Source: Ariolimax columbianus (lineage: Eukaryota; Mollusca; Gastropoda; Stylommatophora; Arionidae). From it: 64,000 bases of DNA. The notes beneath the pieces are model-generated. The model saw only the letters and a list, made by a program, of their open reading frames with translations. It did not search any database and had not been told where the DNA came from. Below are positions 1 to 10,505 of this stretch, piece after piece. Made by a program: the position numbers and the translations under genes. The stretch lies in assembly GCA_036924085.1 (NCBI GenBank), contig JAVGWX010000011.1:40224970-40288969 (forward strand), in the 5' to 3' direction. Positions within the stretch are counted from its first letter, which is position 1; each line of letters starts with the position of its first letter.

Positions 1-119
1 CTTATCCTCTTAGCTGCCCTTCTGTAGAGATGTCACATCATTTCTGGAAAGTAAACACAACAAAAGCGCTACAATTTTTACATTTAATAAATATTTCTTA
101 AAACTGTCACATTAGTCTG

Positions 120-735
120 TACACTGTTATCTTGTCTTGTCTTGTCTATTTGTCCTATAAGGTGTCATGGGGAGCCGCAGTTTTCTGTCCAGGGCCAGAT
201 GTGTCGTTGAAGTAGTCGTCATCGCATGACAATTTAGAATATCTGCAATATATCCTATCCATCTAATTCTCAGTCTGCCACTGTTGCGAAAACACGATCG
301 GCATGCGCTATAAGCGTACAGGGGTAGTTGGTCAGGTTGCATTCTCATTTGGTGGAAGAAACTAATTGATTGTCTCCTCATAAATTTATTCAGTGCAAGT
401 TCTTGTTTCAACTATTTTTCGCACATCTTCATTGTGCGTTCTGTCTCTCCTAGTTACGTTGATTGTTTTCCGGAGGCATCTCATGATCCTTCTCACTAGG
501 GATTTTGTTTTGTCCACGTTTGACACTGGTAACAGAGAGTTGGCATGAATATACTGTTGATCAGCATTCTTTTTGTAGACATGTTTATGTTAGGGTGTTT
601 CAATAATGGGGACAGCTGGAATGCAATTGCATTTACTATCAATAAGGTATAATGTTTCTTATTGTTTCCTATGTATTCCACACAACCAGCTTGACATGCA
701 TCCATTGGCAGGACCATGTCCCTGAAGTACTAAAA
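120..735 (-). pseudogene. LINE-C 3' coding fragment
   Basis: Decayed 3' part of a non-LTR retrotransposon reverse transcriptase. Reading the minus strand, the thumb-region phrase LINSIFMPTLCYQCQTW lies near 520-560 and the C-terminal phrases QMRMQPDQLPLYAYSA and RIRWIGYIADI near 230-345. The same phrases recur at 20.5, 21.2, 31.9 and 40.6-41.3 kb, which defines the LINE-C family used here. Frameshifts separate the two halves, and the 5' EN and catalytic RT parts are absent. It abuts a LINE-A tail of opposite orientation at about 733. Family assignment rests on similarity among copies in this window. Confidence 0.7.
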
Positions 736-1262
736 TGAGCAGACATGCCAAGCATCCATGTATCGCTGCAGACGGCACAGCTGAGATGGGCTGGACACCT
801 TGTACGTATGCCGGACACAAGAGTGCCTAAGAGACTTCTGTACGGTGAGCTTAGGGAAGGCTGTCGAAAAGGGGTGGCCTAAAAAGCGATTTAAGGACAG
901 CCTGAGGGAAACTCTGAGATGCTGTCACATAGATGAAGACAGCTGGGAGAGCATTGCGGAAAACAGATCAGTCTGGAGAAATGCAGTAGAGTAAACATGG
1001 GCGTTGCTGAAGAAGAAAGTCACCATTTGAAGACAGTGTGAACCAAACGCCTGACCTGGAAGGAAAGAGCACCAAAACCACCCTCACCGCAGCAGAAGAT
1101 CTGGTGTGCAAACCATGCAATAGAATATTCCGTGCCCGCATTGGACTGATAAGCCACATGAGGCCCAGCAAACACTATACCAAAACATGTCAGACAGTGC
1201 AGAAACAAAGCAAAACAGATTACATACAACAAGGATGATGTCATGGTTGTCATCGACAACGA
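733..1262 (+). pseudogene. LINE-A 3' end with C2H2-like zinc finger
   Basis: Terminal part of an endonuclease/RT retrotransposon. The segment from about 745 reads PSIHVSLQTAQLRWAGHL, then LLYGEL, KKRFKDSLRETLRCCHID and NRSVWRNAVE, matching the C-terminus of the long RT frame at 14-16 kb. A stop near 991 separates this from a downstream piece holding C-x2-C-x12-H-x5-H (LVCKPCNRIF then GLISHMRPSKH) at about 1100-1170. The end, around 1225-1260, reads as a run coding DVMVVIDNEG, the same 3' terminus seen at 14.1 kb. RT core and EN are missing, so this is a 5'-truncated dead copy. Confidence 0.75.
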
Positions 1263-1504
1263 AGGATAGTTATCATGTATATAAGTATAGTGTTATGTAT
1301 GGTGTCAGTCCCTTCATTGCCCAGAACATCAGCATGACCTGGACAGTAGATCTACACCAGCTCTTGGAGGTTTGAGGCCTCTATGGTGGCTATCCACTCA
1401 TGAATTAGTTAGTCCTTCTGTACTTCCAAGGTAAGGATTGATAATCTGGCATGATGACTGCCCTTGCCTCTGTTAAATAAGTTACTTACTATTTTAATAT
1501 AATT

Positions 1505-2720
1505 ACTCCTATGTTTAATATTTCTTTTTATCAAACCTAACATTCCATTTACCTTATTCACTACTACCTGGACTTGCTCTTATCTATCATTCTAATATTG
1601 TTCTTACCCATTCTGTAATTATGTTTCATTTTGAATCTACCCATGTGGATAACTGTATCGATATTAAACTCCATTTGCCATTTCACAGACCAGTCTCGAA
1701 TTTGATCTAAATCCGACCTCAATATATCCACTTCTGCTATAGATGAGACACGCCTACATAGTTTTGTATCATCTGCAAATTTTTCAATCATGGATCCTAT
1801 ATCAATGTCCAAATCATTTTTATGTATATCAAGAACAATATCGGTCCCATCACCGAGCCCTGTGGCACTCCACTTTTTACTTCCCACCACTCAGAGTACT
1901 CCTTATTTATGCCCACTCTCTGTCTTCTTCCCATTAACCAACTTTCAATCCATTCGGTAGCCTCCCCACCTATTCCATGTAATTTTAACTTTTTAAATAA
2001 TCTTTCATGAGATAACTCTATCAAAAGCCTTTGCAAAATCTAGATAAATAACATCCACTGATTCCCCCATATCTATCATTTTAGTAACCTCCTCCATGAA
2101 CTTCAATACGTTCGTTAAGCACGATCTCCCTCTAGTAAACCCATGCTGACTATTTCTGATTAGATTAAACCTGTCTAGATGAATTACAATGTTATCTTTG
2201 ATTATTCACAATTTACAGACCATGCTCGTTAAACTTACTATAATTAGCTGGATCTGATTTCTTTCCCTTTTTGAATAAGGGCATCTTTCCAATCTCTTGG
2301 AACAATCCCTTTTGCAAGTGATTAAGAAAATAATATAGTAGTTGGTCTCTAATTTCAAATAGCATTTTTGGTAATTAGTATACATAATTAGTAATTAGCT
2401 TCTCATCTTCCTCTTTTGTACTTAAAGGACATCTGTAGCCGTAGCATACTGTGATACTCCAACCAGTTTTTTCACTATCTATTTAGTATTACTCCTCATA
2501 CACTTTCATTTTTGTTGCCAGATGATAGATCATCTTGCAACAGTTATATTTTATTTGCACAGTATAATAAAACGCCCCCTCCCTTAGCCTTGTCCCAAAC
2601 TACCCTCCTATCCTTCCATAACATTGAATATCCCTCTGTTTCAAGTTCACTAGACTTAATGTCTTCATCCTGACTGAATAACCTGGTGTTAATGATGGCG
2701 GCAACAAGTCAGGTTTAATC
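1505..2720 (-). pseudogene. CR1-like LINE, EN and RT remnants
   Basis: Read on the minus strand, 2720-2430 gives endonuclease-like text (ETEGYSMLWKDRRVVWDKAK, then GGGVLLYCANKI), followed by the RT start (GIVPRDWK-like, FTRGRSCLTNVLKFMEEV near 2150-2080). Next come YLDFAKAFD-like text, ERLFKKLKLHGIGGE, SGVPQGSVMGPILFLIYI (about 1840-1890) and FADDTKLCR (about 1740-1770). This order is that of CR1-clade ORF2. A frameshift falls between the PQGS block and the FADD block, and the part between EN and RT is deleted. The 3' end is lost at about 1505, since the thumb and tail present in the copy at 46.1 kb are absent. Inactive. Confidence 0.8.
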
Positions 2721-3440
2721 AATTACGTTATTTGGGTCATGGCTACTTACCGTGAAAATTACATCAACCACAACTGTCAATTACATACATTCAATATTTA
2801 TATATATAGCCTCATAGACTCAAAGTCAAATAGTGACATACTATTAAGATTACTACTACTAGATTAGACAGATGAGATAGTGAATGAATAGTGCACTATT
2901 CCATAAATGGTAAGGTGAGAAAATAATGATATGAATGAGTAATCTCATCGAAATCTGACAGCTTGGCTCTTGAAGAAAAGATTATGTTAATCTCAATTAC
3001 TATAGATCATAACAATTCGCAGAGGTACACTACCTTCAGACGGATTAACGGTGGCTGAACCACCTTGTTTGTAACTGTTTTGTAGATATTAGAGTTACAG
3101 TTCCTGATTGTAATCGAGAGTTACCGTTCTTGCAGGTGTTCAGAAACTAGGTCTACCATTTCTGAGGAATAGAAAGTACTGTATTGAAGTTACACATGTG
3201 ATTAATTGTATCTGCTAGAGGGAATGTCCATCCCTGAATATAAAGTATGTAACAACCTGAGAGACGGAAAAACCTATTAAGGTCAACGGCTCAAGGGGTG
3301 AAACAGCAAAGGATTCTTAAGTGGAAGCGACCGGTCACCGTGAAAGATCTAGGGACCTCACCACGTATTATTACGTATAAGCCGTAGTTAGCAATGGAAG
3401 AACAGGTCTCAGAAAATCTGAATACCCGTAATAGAGGACT
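2721..3440. other. No recognised feature
   Basis: AT-rich sequence with stops in all frames. I see no tandem structure, tRNA-like boxes or similarity to other parts of the window. It may be 5' LINE sequence or old unique DNA. Confidence 0.4.
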
Positions 3441-4215
3441 TTAAATAGGAATGTCCGTACACTTCATCAAGCGGGAAAACTAGACAACCTGATAACAGAG
3501 GCAGAGGCTATGAATATAATATATATCTTGGGTGGGGCAGAAACAAGATGGAAAGACACTGTGTATAGTGTATACACAGAAAGATAAATACATATTCATA
3601 CATTCAGGAGGCGAACATCATGTAAGAGGTGTCGGTGTATTATTAAAGAAAGATGTAGAACAATACATATGTGGATACTGGACACATAACGATCGAATGA
3701 TGCTATTATGGAAAATCAGAGTCAGATCATTTGATATGTCCATTTTACCAACGTATGTACCAACCTCAGATTACAGCGAAGAACAATTAGATGAATAATT
3801 ATGAAGATGTGAAACAGTTACTTAACACAGTGGCTTCAACATATATACTACTTGTTATGGGCGACATGACTGCCAAGATAGGAAAAGGGGAATATACAAA
3901 CATCGTGGGAAAATATTAAATTGCAACACAGAATGAAAGAGGAGAAAAACTGATACAATTCTGAGAAGAAAACAAACTTAGTATTTGTAACACTTCTTTT
4001 TAACATCATATTAGAAAATTATATAGATGGAAAAACCCAGGTGATAGGACAAGAAATCAAATTGATTTTATTATGATCAGACACAGATTTAGAAATATTG
4101 TCAAAAACACCAAGGCATACACAGGAGCAGAAATCAACTCTGACTACAATCCAGTTTGTATGAAATTGTATATACAACTCAAAATTACAGAGAGCAAAGG
4201 AATAAAGACACTAAT
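3440..4215 (+). pseudogene. LINE-C apurinic-type endonuclease domain
   Basis: An exonuclease-endonuclease-phosphatase fold EN domain of a non-LTR element, broken by stops. In order: NVRTLHQAGKLDNLITEAEA (about 3450-3510), AETRWKDTV (3538-3565), GGEHHVRGVGVLLKK (3607-3651), DRMMLLWKIR with an APTSDYS-like stretch (3690-3775), VMGDMTAKIG (about 3857-3886), then PGDRTRNQIDFIMIRHRFRN (about 4040-4100) and SDYNPV (about 4140-4157). These match the catalytic order N, E, D/N, D, S-D-H of EN; the final His is replaced in SDYNPV. In-frame stops at about 3799 and 3918 show it is dead. No RT follows; a minisatellite does. Confidence 0.8.
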
Positions 4216-4479
4216 CAAGACAGGTTAGCGCTAGAACAGCCAGCTATACTGCAAAAATACTAGGAAACAGTAATGAACGTGTATGAAAACTTACAATCAG
4301 AGGACAAGGAAGGAAACACTTCAGGTAAGAACAAAAAGTACAAATTAAGACCATTCTTTTTGCTGATGAAAGCGTTCTCGATGCCAATTCAGAAACTGAA
4401 ATGTAATATACTGTTGACATTTTGTGGCAGCAACTTGCAATAACTACGTTCTCATCATTTCTATCAGTACGACTGAAAT

Positions 4480-5158
4480 GCTACACATTGCAGCTCCAAT
4501 AGCTGATGACTAAAGTGCTATACCAAGCAGCTCCAATAGCTGATGACTAAAGTGCTATACCAAGCAGCTCTAAGAGCTGATGACTGAAGTGCTATACCAA
4601 ACAGCTACAAGAGCTGATGACTGAAATGCTAGACCAAGCAGCTCCAAGAGCTGATGCCACCTACAATAACACGAGGGCATAGCTACAAGCTGACTAAAGA
4701 GAGGTCCAGGTTAGATATTAGGAAATATTCTTTTAGTCAGAGAGTGGTGTCTGCTTGGAATGCATTGCCAGGGAAGGTAGTGGAGGCAGGGACAGTTAAT
4801 GCATTTAAGAATAAACTGGATGCGCATAGCTTTTAGAGCAAGGTGATGTCAATGTAACTGGTTGTATACAGACTCTGCAGGGTCTTCTAAACCAGTATAA
4901 AGACGTTAAGTTAAGTTAAGTTAAGAGCTGATGACTGAAGTGCTACACCAAGCAGCTTCAAGAGCTGATGACTGAAGTGCTATACCAAGCAGCTCCAAGA
5001 GCTGATGGCTGAAGTGCTACGCAAAGCAGCTCCAAGAGCAGATGACTGAAGTACTACATAAAGCAGCTCCAAGAGCTGATGACTGAAGTGCTATACCAAG
5101 CAGCTACAAGAGCTGATGACTGAAGTGCTACACCAAGCAGCTCCAAGAGCTGATTACG
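4480..5158. repeat. 37-bp minisatellite, interrupted
   Basis: About ten units of a 37-bp motif of the form CAGCTCCAAGAGCTGATGAC then TGAAGTGCTATACCAAG. Each unit carries a small inverted repeat, AGCT...AGCT. Units differ by several substitutions, so the array is not brand new. It is split near 4657/4925 by a CR1-like 3' end. Confidence 0.9.
4658..4925 (+). mobile_element. CR1-like LINE 3' end inserted in a minisatellite
   Basis: Codes the extreme C-terminus of a CR1-like RT: RGHSYKLTKERSRLDIRKY, FSQRVVSAWNALPGKVVEAG, FKNKLDAHSF, stop at 4834-4836. The 3' UTR has the family hairpin (CTGGTTGTATACAGACTCTG...GTCTTCTAAACCAG) and ends in repeated GTTAA. The insert lies between two minisatellite segments, with AGAGCTGATG on both sides. 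That is either a target-site duplication or simply neighbouring units. It is severely 5'-truncated, as is usual for target-primed integration. Confidence 0.85.
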
Positions 5159-5164
5159 ATGAGA

Positions 5165-6255
5165 CATCTCACAGAAGGTAAAGTCGGTGGAACACTTTGT
5201 ATACCTTAGCAGGACACTCTCCAGAGCAGTCCATATTGATGATGAAATTAACGCAAGAATCGCCTAAGCATGTGTAGTCTTATGAAAAATAAGAACCTCA
5301 GTTTGGGACCGGAGAGGAATCTAGCTTGCAGCCAAATTGAAGGTGTATCTGGCAGTTGACAAACCAACTCTTCTATACGCTTGTGAAATCTGGACTGTGT
5401 AAAACTGACATGCGAAGGAGTTTGACCACTTAAATTTGGGCTGTCCAAGGTACGATCACATATCGAGATCAAATGGTCTTGCAAATACGATCCTGCACGG
5501 AAATGATCCTGCAAGGCAGACGGCGAAGATGCTGTCTCAAAAAGAGGTGGGAGGACAACATAAAAGAATGGACCAATCTCCGACCAGAAGAGGCACAGGC
5601 AGCGGCCGCTGACAGAGAAGGGTGGCGTGTGATTGTGAAGATGTCTTCATATGTGCCCTAACGACCTCACCAGTTACGGGATGACCTGACCTGACCTGAA
5701 TGCAACTAATGAACATAAAACAGCAGTATAAGATCACAGATGTAAAAGTTATTTCGAGGGTTGGTATGACAAGCATCCACACAACTCTGTTCAAATTGAA
5801 ATTTAGATCGATTGGACATGGTGTGCGCATTTCAGATGAACGGCTGCCAAAGAAAATATTATATGGCGAGCTTGAGTCAGTCAAGCGAGCTCTCGGTGGC
5901 CAAGTATAACATTACAAAGACACTCTGAAAGTCTCAATCAAGAACTGTGGCATTGACCTTGTCATTTGAGAAAACATGGCTGCTGATCCATCTGCTTGGC
6001 ATTGTAAAATGTGTGCTAGCACGGAGCATATAGAGCAGATAAGAATGAAGGAAACTACACGGAGACGAGCGACATGAAAGGCAAAGGACGAGCTGCTTCC
6101 GTCTGACGGTCAGATAATCCTTCTCTACCATCGACAGACGTTTTCGGGTTCGGATTGGTTTGATCATTCACATCCGAACCCACTCCAGGATTGACAGATG
6201 ACGATGTGGCCCTCTTCAGAAACGATGGACAAACAACAGGTGGATCTATGGAACT
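5165..6255 (+). pseudogene. LINE-A RT thumb and tail, split by an insertion
   Basis: The first part (5165-5440) reads VEHFVYLSRTLSRAVHIDDE, then LAAKLKVYLAV and LLYACEIWTV. The second part (5722-6000) reads QYKITDVKVISRVGM, then SIHTTLFKL, SDERLPKKILYGEL and YKDTLKVSIKNCGIDL. Together they match the order in the long LINE-A frame at 14-15 kb (DKFTYLGSTLSR ... LLYACESWTV ... RVTDIEVLSRANM ... DERLPKKLLYGEL). The gap in between is filled by another LINE tail. Multiple stops; dead copy. Confidence 0.7.
5445..5712 (+). mobile_element. Short LINE 3' end nested in LINE-A
   Basis: The reading GRRRRCCLKKRWEDNIKEWT, AAAADREGWRVIVKMSSYVP, stop (5661), then RPHQLRDD is a typical C-terminus of an RT of the KRWEDNIKEWTG type. 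It ends in a short repeated GACCT tail (about 5680-5698). It sits exactly between two matching halves of a LINE-A tail, so I infer a nested insertion of a heavily 5'-truncated copy. Confidence 0.6.
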
Positions 6256-6289
6256 TCAGTGTGACAGCGCATTTAGACAGAGAAAATGG

Positions 6290-6620
6290 ACATCACCATA
6301 TTAAGATTGTTTAATTTCAATGTCAAGTCTGTACTCCTGTTCGGATCAGCAGCTTGGAGAAGGACAAAGACGATCTGGAAAACATTCAAGTCGTTCGTAA
6401 ACAAATGTATATGGAGGATAAAGTGAGATTTGAAGACCTATGGGAAAAGAACCAAACTAGTGAAGCAACATATCAAACGTTGCAAACGGGGATGGATAAG
6501 TCAAACGCTACGGAATGCAATATAAAACGTGGTCAGACTGGCCCTGCTATGGAATTCACAGGAAAGAAGGAAGAGAAATACACTATCATCATTTCAGGAT
6601 ATCAAACTAAGCATTGATGT
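6290..6620 (+). pseudogene. LINE-D RT thumb fragment
   Basis: In shifting frames this reads RLFNFNVKSVLLFGSAAW (6308-6358), then KTIWKTFKSFVNK, DLWEKNQ-like and KRGWISQTLRNA. The order is that of the thumb and connection region of an RT with the GxExW and KRKWxWIGHTLRK signatures. Related copies lie at 18.5, 26.8, 30.3 and 50.8 kb. No catalytic residues remain. Confidence 0.65.
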
Positions 6621-6663
6621 GCTGGTTGAAATATAACTCTGTCATCTATGTGGCCGGGAACGG

Positions 6664-6895
6664 CGTGGGCTAGTGGTTAAGTGACACGGCTCACTACCCG
6701 AAGGTGCCGAGTTCGATCCCCATCACAGCACCGGCTGTTACCCCGAGGAAGCAGACCCTTACATAAAATGCATGTTAAAGTCGGATGCACTGGGCCGACA
6801 GGGGCAGAATAAAAACTGTAGTGCAATGCACACAGCCTTGGAGAATAGAGAAATAATGCGAACACAAATAAGGTGAAACCCTTGGCTTATTCGAC
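6664..6895 (+). mobile_element. SINE-1, tRNA-headed
   Basis: The 5' head resembles a tRNA-derived pol III promoter: A-box-like GGCTAGTGGTTAAG (about 6668-6681) and B-box-like GAGTTCGATCC (6709-6719). A shared body follows (CCGTTACCCC, AAAATGCATG, GTCGGATGCACTGGGCCGAC, AATAGAGAAATAATGCG). Five other copies occur at 12.3, 40.7, 45.2, 54.6 and 57.9 kb. This copy lacks about 20 bp of the body present in others (the AACCCTTAGAAAATGCAGGA segment). Confidence 0.85.
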
Positions 6896-7370
6896 GACAT
6901 TGCAGAGCAGACCTACACCATCTCCTTTCGTGGAAATTAATACTGAAGGTTTGAACACGTGAAACAGAAATAAAAAAGGGAATGAGAAATGACCAAATAT
7001 GTTTTGATTAGTTGACATCCAAATAGGTAACTCACAAATTTAAAATGAAAGGGATCAGATGTTATGAATAAGTTTCTTTACTGTATACCATTATATGTTA
7101 ATGTATTCAGAAGCAGAGAGCTATGAACGAGTAGAAGGGATTTAGTTCTTCAGGAATCAGAAACAAGCAAGTATTTAAACGTTACGTTTTTCGGTAGAAT
7201 CTTCTATTTGCCAAGATCCTTCAAAATTTGATGTAAAACAGATCACACTAGTAGAGACTGTGTACACAATTTATTTCGACTCTCTAGGTTATGGGGAAGT
7301 TGATTAAAATAGGAAAAATAGAAGTCTACGCAAACAGGCAACGGTTATGCCAGGTCCTTATATACAAGGG
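6896..7370. other. No recognised feature
   Basis: AT-rich, no open frame of note and no repeat structure visible. Confidence 0.4.
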
Positions 7371-8661
7371 GCTTGTCATAAGTCTTTACCATGACCATGA
7401 AGTAGTAGGAGGAGAAATTTGAAATTTGGCACAGTGCTTATTTCTTCTCAATGTAGCCACCACCTGAATTTATACATTTCTACCATTTTTGCGTGACCCT
7501 GAAAAGACCTTCAGAATGAAGTAATCTATTTTTCGAACTAAACCAGTTATCAAGAGCCAGTATGACATCTTCGTCACTGTCAACATTATTTCCTTTCAGC
7601 TATTTTTTAAGTTCTGGGAAGAGAAAAAAAGTCTGATGGAGCTAACTCCGGAGAATATGGTGGGTGTGGAAGAATTTCAATATTCAAATCGTTGACTGTT
7701 TGCAGCCCAAGCCTTACTTTATTGGAGGGCGAGTTGTCTTGAAGCAAAGGCAGCATTTGAGTGCACGGCTATCATTCGTTTTCTGGTCACAGTCGTTCTT
7801 AGTTTAGCAAGGAGATCTGCATAATATTGCCTGCATGAGACAGGTAATCTATCAACATGACACCTATGACGTCCAAAAAACAGCCAGCATCACTTTTCTT
7901 GCAGATTTCTGTGTTCTTGGCTTGATATGTGTTGGTGAGCCCGGGGTTTTCCACTGCATGCTGGAAATTTTGGATTCTGGGTCATAATGGTGAACGAAAG
8001 TCACCATGGTTGGCAAAATGTTTTTTGACCGACATATTTTGAGCAACTGGCCACAGCAATCAACCCTCGTTTGTTTCTTTTCACATGTCAGCAGACGCGG
8101 GACCCAGCGGGCACATCCTTTTCTCATATTCAATCTGTTGTGTAAAATTCTAAAAACTGTACTTTCATTCAGTTTTGCTGACCTAGATATCTCTGTAATC
8201 GTCATTTTCCTATCCTGGTCAATGATTTTCTTCATTCTTGCAGCATTTTCATCGCTGCACTCTGAGGGTGTCTTCCTGATCTTGGAAGATCAGCAAAATG
8301 GGAACGGCACACTTAAACTGCCTACACTAGTTTTTTACAGAAGTATACGAAGGATATAATTCCTCACACGTTGGTTCCATCTCCCTGTGTATTTCTATAG
8401 GTGTTTTTCCCTGCAACATCAAGAATTTTATAACAGTTCCGGTCTTTGATTTCTCTATTGTTCTGACAAACCATTAGAGTAGCAGATCCGGTCAATAAGG
8501 TGTGTTGCGCTATGCCCCAAACAGGGTCAACCCGTCGAGGAGGGAAATGCATTCTTCTCAAGTCCAGTACAAATTGAATGAGCTACATATGTGTCAATTT
8601 TCAACTTTCTCCTTCTACTCCGTCATAGTCAGAGTAAAGTCTTATGGCAAGCCCCTAGTAC
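7371..8661 (-). mobile_element. mariner-type DNA transposon, decayed
   Basis: The ends are inverted copies of each other for roughly 65 bp. The left end starts CAAGGGGCTTGTCATAAG at 7373. The right end, read in reverse complement, starts CTAGGGGCTTGCCATAAG, and both continue with CTTTAC and a GGAGGAGAAA/AGAAGGAGAAA stretch. Each end is flanked by TA, the mariner target. The length of about 1.29 kb and an internal minus-strand transposase fit the mariner family. Substitutions between the ends and broken frames show it is inactive. Confidence 0.85.
7410..8570 (-). pseudogene. mariner transposase, pseudogene
   Basis: Minus-strand remnants follow the order of a mariner (DD34D) transposase. There is an N-terminal HTH (GKTPIEIHREMEPT-like, SYTSVKN, about 8300-8420) and a second HTH (DRKMTITEISRSAKLNES, about 8160-8215). 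RKGCARWVPRLLT (about 8090-8130), HHYDPESKISSMQW (about 7955-8000), SPTHIKP and KVMLAVFW (7870-7895) follow. Further on are DNSPSNKVRLGLQTVNDLN (about 7690-7745), PHPPYSPELAPSDFF (about 7640-7685) and SDEDVILALDNWF (about 7540-7580). The first catalytic Asp lies in a shifted frame; the second (DN) and third (SDFF) are visible. Several stops and frameshifts; dead. Confidence 0.85.
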
Positions 8662-8689
8662 GCTTATAAACAAACACAATTGTGTGAAA

Positions 8690-9185
8690 ATTGAGCACAC
8701 AATGATCGAATGATGCTGCTGAAGTTGAGCACTAATCCCTTCGATATTGTCCTTACAAACTTATGCACTAACACAAAAACATAGTTCTGATGAAATAGAA
8801 GAGACTCATTAGAGCCCACAACAGACCCTCAAACCAATACAATCTACAAATGGTCTGATAGTAATGGAAGAAATGAACTCCAAAATTGGAAATCATGTAT
8901 ATTATTATAACAGTGCAATTTTGAAGGGGAAAAACAAATAACAGGTGAGATGATATGAGGTGATATGTTTGTGTGAAGAAAACAAATTAATTATATGTAA
9001 CACGTTTTCCCAACAATCTCCAAAATGATAATACACTTGAATTACCCCAGGAAATATAATAAGAAATCAGATTGACTTCATTGTGATAGGACCGATTAAA
9101 AAACTTGTAGTGGTGCCAACATAAATTTCGATCACGCAATCTCGTAGTGAGTTAAATAGCCATCAGACTGTAAAATATAAAACTA
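8690..9185 (+). pseudogene. LINE-C endonuclease fragment
   Basis: NDRMMLLKLSTNPFDIVLTN (8703-8765) repeats the DRMMLLWKIR block of the EN domain at 3.7 kb. CEENKLIICNTF (about 8973-9010) and IRNQIDFIVI (9058-9090) match the later EN blocks. Stops and deletions throughout; a second EN remnant of the same family. Confidence 0.7.
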
Positions 9186-9269
9186 AGTTATAAAAGGCTT
9201 CCTTAAATAAATACACCAGTATTAAAGCAAGTATCATTCAAACATATATCTCATGTTGACGTCAAACTA

Positions 9270-9908
9270 AATACGAGGCATGTACGAATGAAACTGGACC
9301 AAACTACAACAAGTGAACATACGATACGCATGATGACATCACTTCTGATGTAAACATCCCATACTAACCGTCAAGTTTGCAAAATTTCATTATCCTCTGA
9401 CTCATAGTTTCCTCAGCAGACCGTTGAAAACATAGCGGGTGTGATACGGAATCAGTGCAGAGTTGATCAGCGAGCGGTGATTCGGTTTCTACCAGCTGAA
9501 GGATGTCGGCAAGTTGACATTCGTCACAGAATTCCGGCAGTGTATGGGGACAAAAGTGTGTTGAAGACAACAGTGAAGAACTGGCCCACGATGTTTAAAG
9601 AAGGACGTGAGTTAACGCAACAATATGCGCGTGACCTGGTCTCGGAAGTTCTGTCGTTAACTCATGTTCTTCTTTAAACATCGCTATCCAGTTCTTCACT
9701 GTTGTCTTTTCCACACTTTTGTCACCATGCACTGCCGGCATTCTGCGATGAATGTCAACTGGTCGACATCCATCAGCTGTTAGAAACTGAATCCCCGCTC
9801 GCTAATGAACTCTGAACGGATTCCGTATCACATACGCCTTGTTTTCAATGGTCTGCTGAGGAAACCATTAGGCGGAAGAAAACGAAATTTTGCAAATTGA
9901 CCGTTGGC
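9270..9908. mobile_element. Foldback pair of mariner-type HTH modules
   Basis: From 9270 to about 9621 the plus strand carries a mobile-element 5' region (TACGAGGCATGT..., also at 23.6, 43.3 and 45.9 kb) and then HTH coding text: DQRAVIRFLPAEGCRQVDI, VYGDKSVLKTTVKNW, MFKEGREL. From about 9622 to 9905 the same module follows in reverse orientation, from CAACAATATGCGCGTGACCTG back through GTGAAGAACTGG to the CAAATTTTG block. The result is a roughly 280-bp imperfect inverted repeat. The HTH is the Mos1/SETMAR-type N-terminal DNA-binding domain; no DDE catalytic domain is present. Confidence 0.75.
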
Positions 9909-10029
9909 ATCAGCTATTTAAACAAAGACCTACATAATGTAGGGTACAGAACAATGTGATAAGAAGTATGTGTCATAGTGTAAACAAAGCAATAAATATA
10001 ATCAAAATATTAGGTATTGAAGACATTTG

Positions 10030-10315
10030 AAAGAAGCACCGAATAAGAAAAATGCATGCAGAAATAAATCATATTCCAAACAAGACAAGTGCTACTGACA
10101 AATACACATGTGCTACTGCGAAAATGGTCCATAAACATCTGCTGCAAAATCTCCCGACATACGAGGACCAGAGAAAGCAAAAATCATCATTACAAGTACC
10201 AACACTAGACAAGTTCAATGTCAGTGTTGACAGACTTAGGAAGACCGCAGCTTTCGTTGAACAAATTCAAGTCGACGTCTGACAGCGTACGAAGACGAAG
10301 AAGAAGAAACAAGAC
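10030..10315 (+). pseudogene. LINE-B 3' end
   Basis: Codes KHLLQNLPTYEDQRKQ, then LDKFNVSVDRLRKTAAFVE and QIQVDV, stop at 10280. This parallels the C-terminus of the intact LINE-B protein at 59.3 kb (HLLQNCPTYEDQREQ, LRMTAAFFEKI). The 3' tail has GAAGAAGAAGAA, as in the intact copy. Confidence 0.75.
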
Positions 10316-10329
10316 GAGTAAGGCTCAAG

Positions 10330-10505
10330 GAGGAGGATGCATTAAGGACAAGAATATAGACATCTTACTTGACCAGGTGGGCGGAATATGCGCGTGAACT
10401 GTCCGACGACAACAGAGGTGACTACCAATCACAATCTAGTAATGACAGCCTTAGCTTCCTGAGATCAGAAGTAGAGAAAGCAATATCAAGATGTGAGCAA
10501 ATGGA
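10330..10505 (+). pseudogene. LINE linker fragment upstream of RT
   Basis: LTRWAEYARELSDDN then SNDSLSFLRSEVEKAISRCE resembles the segment just before RT block 0 of endonuclease/RT elements (a tryptophan-rich RWxEYxxEL followed by VEKAI). The RT does not follow. Confidence 0.5.

Noticed and set aside
6664..6740. Possible tRNA gene
   Set aside because: A- and B-box-like motifs are present, but the same 250-bp unit recurs six times, has a long non-tRNA body and does not form a cloverleaf. It is a SINE head.
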